Assembly: GCF_020616335.1 (NCBI RefSeq)
Contig: NZ_CP085051.1
Location: 124,001-188,000, forward strand
Direction: 5' to 3'
Length of the DNA: 64,000 nt
Origin: Corynebacterium uberis
GTDB taxonomy: Bacteria > Actinomycetota > Actinomycetes > Mycobacteriales > Mycobacteriaceae
The notes below the pieces were generated by a model. It was not told the origin of the DNA. It made no database searches and was given only the letters and a program-made list of their open reading frames with translations. The translations under genes and the position numbers were made by a program. This document shows, piece after piece, positions 60,668-64,000 of the stretch. How positions within the stretch are numbered: position 1 is the first letter of the stretch; each line of letters begins with the position of its first letter.

Positions 60668-61933
60668 GTGGCACTGATCGTCCAAAAATATGGCGGCTCC
60701 TCTTTGGAGACCGCAGCAAGAATCCGCAATGTCGCGGAGAGAATCGTGGCCACCAAGAAGAAGGGCAATGACGTTGTCGTCGTGTGCTCCGCTATGGGGG
60801 ATACCACCGATGACCTGCTGGATCTGGCGGCCCAGGTGTCCCCGGTCCCGCCGGCCCGGGAGATGGACATGCTGTTGACCGCCGGGGAGCGGATCTCTAA
60901 CGCCCTGGTGGCCATGGCCATCGATTCCTTGGGCGCCAAGGCGCAGTCTTTCACCGGCTCCCAGGCGGGGGTGCTCACCACGGAGCGCCACGGCAACGCC
61001 CGGATTGTTGATGTCACCCCGGGCCGGGTGCAGGAGGCCCTGGATAAGGGGCGGATCTGCATCGTGGCCGGCTTCCAGGGCGTGAATAAGGAGTCGCGCG
61101 ATGTGACCACCCTGGGCCGCGGCGGTTCGGACACCACGGCGGTGGCCTTGGCGGCGGCGCTGGGGGCGGATGTGTGTGAAATTTATTCAGACGTGGACGG
61201 GGTGTACACCGCCGATCCGCGGATCGTTCCTAACGCGTGCAAGCTGGACAAGATCTCTTTTGAGGAGATGCTGGAGCTGGCGGCCGTTGGTTCGAAGATC
61301 TTGGTGTTGCGCAGCGTGGAGTACGCTCGGGCTTTCGATGTGCCGCTGCGCGTGCGTTCGTCTTATAGCAATGATCCCGGCACGCTGGTGGCCGGGTCGA
61401 TGGAGGATATTCCTGTGGAAGAAGCAGTTCTCACTGGCGTGGCCACCGACATGTCGGAGGCGAAGATCACCGTGCTTGGTATCCCGGATAATCCGGGTGA
61501 GGCGGCGAAGGTGTTCCGGGTGCTGGCGGACGCGGAGATCAATATTGACATGGTGTTGCAGAATGTGTCCTCCCTGGAGGACAACACCACGGATATCACG
61601 TTTACGTGCCCGCGCTCTGATGGTCCGCGCGCGATGGAGATGATGAAGAAGCTCCAGGCGGAGGGCCAGTGGGCCAACGTGCTCTATGACGACCAGATTG
61701 GCAAGGTCTCCCTGGTGGGTGCGGGGATGAAGTCCCACCCCGGGGTGACTGCGGATTTCGCGGAGGCGTTGCGCGATGTGGGGATCAACATCGAATTGAT
61801 CACCACCTCGGAGATTCGTATTTCTGTGCTCATCCGCGAAAGTGACATTGATAACGCGGCGCGCGCGTTGCATGAAAAGTTTGAATTGGGCGGCGATGAC
61901 ATCGCCACCGTCTACGCTGGTACGGGCCGCTAA
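60668..61933 (+). CDS. lysC: Aspartate kinase LysC, alpha subunit
   Basis: Phosphorylates aspartate, the entry to lysine, threonine, methionine and diaminopimelate. The 421-residue protein equals the C. glutamicum length. The catalytic domain has [51 protein letters not shown] and [15 protein letters not shown]. Two ACT domains (from about residue 260) have [34 protein letters not shown], forming the lysine plus threonine feedback site. GTG 60668 is chosen because it gives the family N-terminus and follows AAAGG; the frame upstream to 60635 is not typical. Operon with asd. Confidence 0.97.
   Translation: MALIVQKYGGSSLETAARIRNVAERIVATKKKGNDVVVVCSAMGDTTDDLLDLAAQVSPVPPAREMDMLLTAGERISNALVAMAIDSLGAKAQSFTGSQAGVLTTERHGNARIVDVTPGRVQEALDKGRICIVAGFQGVNKESRDVTTLGRGGSDTTAVALAAALGADVCEIYSDVDGVYTADPRIVPNACKLDKISFEEMLELAAVGSKILVLRSVEYARAFDVPLRVRSSYSNDPGTLVAGSMEDIPVEEAVLTGVATDMSEAKITVLGIPDNPGEAAKVFRVLADAEINIDMVLQNVSSLEDNTTDITFTCPRSDGPRAMEMMKKLQAEGQWANVLYDDQIGKVSLVGAGMKSHPGVTADFAEALRDVGINIELITTSEIRISVLIRESDIDNAARALHEKFELGGDDIATVYAGTGR
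61415..61933 (+). CDS. lysC: Aspartate kinase beta subunit (internal start in lysC)
   Basis: An in-frame GTG at codon 250 of lysC is preceded by GGAGG 8 bases upstream. It would produce the 172-residue regulatory beta subunit made of the two ACT domains, exactly the arrangement established in C. glutamicum, where the enzyme is alpha2beta2. The beta subunit binds threonine and lysine at the interface with alpha. Confidence 0.75.
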   Translation: MEEAVLTGVATDMSEAKITVLGIPDNPGEAAKVFRVLADAEINIDMVLQNVSSLEDNTTDITFTCPRSDGPRAMEMMKKLQAEGQWANVLYDDQIGKVSLVGAGMKSHPGVTADFAEALRDVGINIELITTSEIRISVLIRESDIDNAARALHEKFELGGDDIATVYAGTGR

Positions 61934-63025
<1,092 letters not shown>

Positions 63026-63043
63026 GACCAGGGCGAGCGCTCG

Positions 63044-63589
63044 CTATTGGGCGAGCAGATCGGCGCGGGCGCGCGCGACGCGGGAGCGGATTGTTCCCAC
63101 GCGCACGCCCGCGATTTTTGCTGCTTCCTCATAGGTGTGCCCGAGGACCTGGGTGAGGATGAGTGCCTCGCGGCGTTCGGGAGGCAGGGCGTCGATACGC
63201 GAGCGCACGTCGATCCATTCGGACCAGGTGGCCTCGGTGGAGTCGGTAGAGGCGCGGGTGGCGGCGGCGTCCTCATATTCGGTGGCGGATTTGCGGGGGC
63301 GGGCCATGTCGTGGCGGATGTTGTCTACCCAGACGCGCCGGGCGATGGCCAGCAGCCAGGTGCGGGCGGGTGCGGCGGCGGCGAAGCGGGGTAGTGCGGT
63401 GATGACGCGCAGGTAGGTTTCTTGGGTGAGGTCGTCGGCGAGGTCGGGGTCGCCGAGGTGCGCGAGGAGGCGCCAGACGTCGTTTTGGGTGGCGCGGATG
63501 AACTCCGTGAGCGCGCGGCGGTCGCCACGGCCGGCCTTGAGGGCCAGGTCGGTGACGCGGGCGTCGTCGCGCTCGGAGTGGTGTTTCAC
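63044..63589 (-). CDS. sigC: ECF sigma factor SigC
   Basis: A 181-residue extracytoplasmic-function sigma factor. Region 2 has DVWRLLAHLGDPDLADDLTQETYLRVI and ARTWLLAIARRVWVDNIR. Region 4 has ALPPERREALILTQVLGHTYEEAAKIAGVRVGTIRSRVARAR, a clear helix-turn-helix. No anti-sigma gene is adjacent, consistent with SigC of C. glutamicum, which senses respiratory-chain defects. GTG start. It is convergent with asd and divergent from katA. Confidence 0.92.
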   Translation of the reverse strand: MKHHSERDDARVTDLALKAGRGDRRALTEFIRATQNDVWRLLAHLGDPDLADDLTQETYLRVITALPRFAAAAPARTWLLAIARRVWVDNIRHDMARPRKSATEYEDAAATRASTDSTEATWSEWIDVRSRIDALPPERREALILTQVLGHTYEEAAKIAGVRVGTIRSRVARARADLLAQ

Positions 63590-63760
63590 GTACCGAAACG
63601 TTACCAGTAGTGCTTTTTTACGTTATTAGCTGGGAAAATACGTAGCGTACGTCGAAAGAATGAGTTGGGTGACCTTCCTTGCTGAAAATCTAGTGGGGAC
63701 TTAGGCTCGTTGGCAAGAGCTATTAATCGATCCGGGCTAATTAAGGGAGGCTATCAAACC

Positions 63761-64000
63761 ATGGCTCAGAACCAGCCCAAGACCACAGACGAGATCCTGG
63801 CGCACGGTCGCACAGACACCATCGCGGAGAACACTCGCCGCGAAAACGGCGCCCCCGTGCCCTCCGAGCACTTCTCCGTCACCGCAGGCCCGCAGGGGCC
63901 CACCATCCTCAATGACATCCAGCTCATTGAAAAGCTCGCCCACTTCAACCGCGAGCGCGTCCCGGAGCGCAACCCCCACGCCAAGGGCAACGGCGCCTTC
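63761..64000 (+). CDS. katA: Catalase KatA, N-terminal part (cut by window edge)
   Basis: The first 80 residues of a monofunctional heme catalase. [25 protein letters not shown] and [10 protein letters not shown] are diagnostic of clade catalases; the next residues (PHAKGNGAF) lead into the missing active-site His. ATG 63761 follows AAGGGAGG. The active-site heme residues lie beyond the edge. Beside sigC, as in C. glutamicum. Confidence 0.94.
   Translation, partial: MAQNQPKTTDEILAHGRTDTIAENTRRENGAPVPSEHFSVTAGPQGPTILNDIQLIEKLAHFNRERVPERNPHAKGNGAF

Overview
The window is a GC-rich actinobacterial chromosome segment and almost certainly comes from a Corynebacterium. The evidence is the arabinogalactan block emb-aftA-dprE2-dprE1 with glfT1 and the Wzm/Wzt exporter, the class Ic aspartate aminotransferase beside dnaX, and the order leuA - membrane protein - lysC - asd - sigC - katA, which is the arrangement known from C. 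glutamicum. The species cannot be named from the sequence alone. Both edges cut genes: the C-terminus of Emb on the left and most of the catalase on the right.

Layout. 1-7.3 kb: minus-strand operon making and polymerising the arabinan donor (dprE1, dprE2, aftA, emb). 7.7-10.4 kb: small hypothetical genes and a GtrA-family protein. 10.4-15.0 kb: glfT1, wzt and wzm, the first galactan transferase and the galactan ABC exporter. These are interrupted by a lower-GC cassette (about 11.4-13.2 kb) of two duplicated gene pairs. 15.3-20.4 kb: a cysteine-desulfurase-like protein, two medium-chain reductases, and the aromatic aminotransferase pat. 20.5-26.2 kb: tRNA genes, mgtE, a non-coding repeat element, tyrA, tadA with its usual acidic neighbour, and two small CsbD-like proteins. 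26.6-34.4 kb: an MMPL transporter and a likely queuosine-salvage neighbourhood (tgt, a DHA2-type MFS transporter, a YhhQ-type transporter, gluQ), then SRP RNA. 34.8-46.1 kb: aspT, dnaX, ybaB, recR, gatD, murT, a degenerate exonuclease-BRCT protein and a large low-complexity membrane protein. 46.6-56.0 kb: an accessory block of three transporter systems (a Drr-type ABC exporter, a pair of half-size exporter-fold ABC proteins, and an ECF importer). Sequences resembling DtxR iron boxes lie upstream of two of them. 56.2-64 kb: leuA with a leucine-rich leader peptide, a PIG-V-like membrane protein, a DMT transporter, lysC (with the internal beta-subunit start), asd, sigC and katA.

How it fits together. 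Much of the window serves envelope synthesis: arabinan donor and polymer, galactan start and export, D-glutamate amidation of peptidoglycan by MurT/GatD, and diaminopimelate/lysine precursors from lysC-asd. Amino-acid synthesis (pat, tyrA, aspT, leuA, lysC, asd), tRNA supply and modification (four tRNA-Ser, two tRNA-Arg, tadA, tgt, gluQ) and replication/repair (dnaX, recR, ybaB) make up most of the rest.

The observations most worth pursuing are: a 13-base motif, GCTTNTCGACGCC, present 14 times on both strands; the duplicated secreted/cytoplasmic gene pairs inside the galactan export locus; a Tgt enzyme that has lost the three zinc-binding cysteines yet sits beside queuosine-salvage genes; and the iron-box-flanked ECF/exporter block. 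All positions, starts and functions come from reading the sequence and from family knowledge; no database search was possible.
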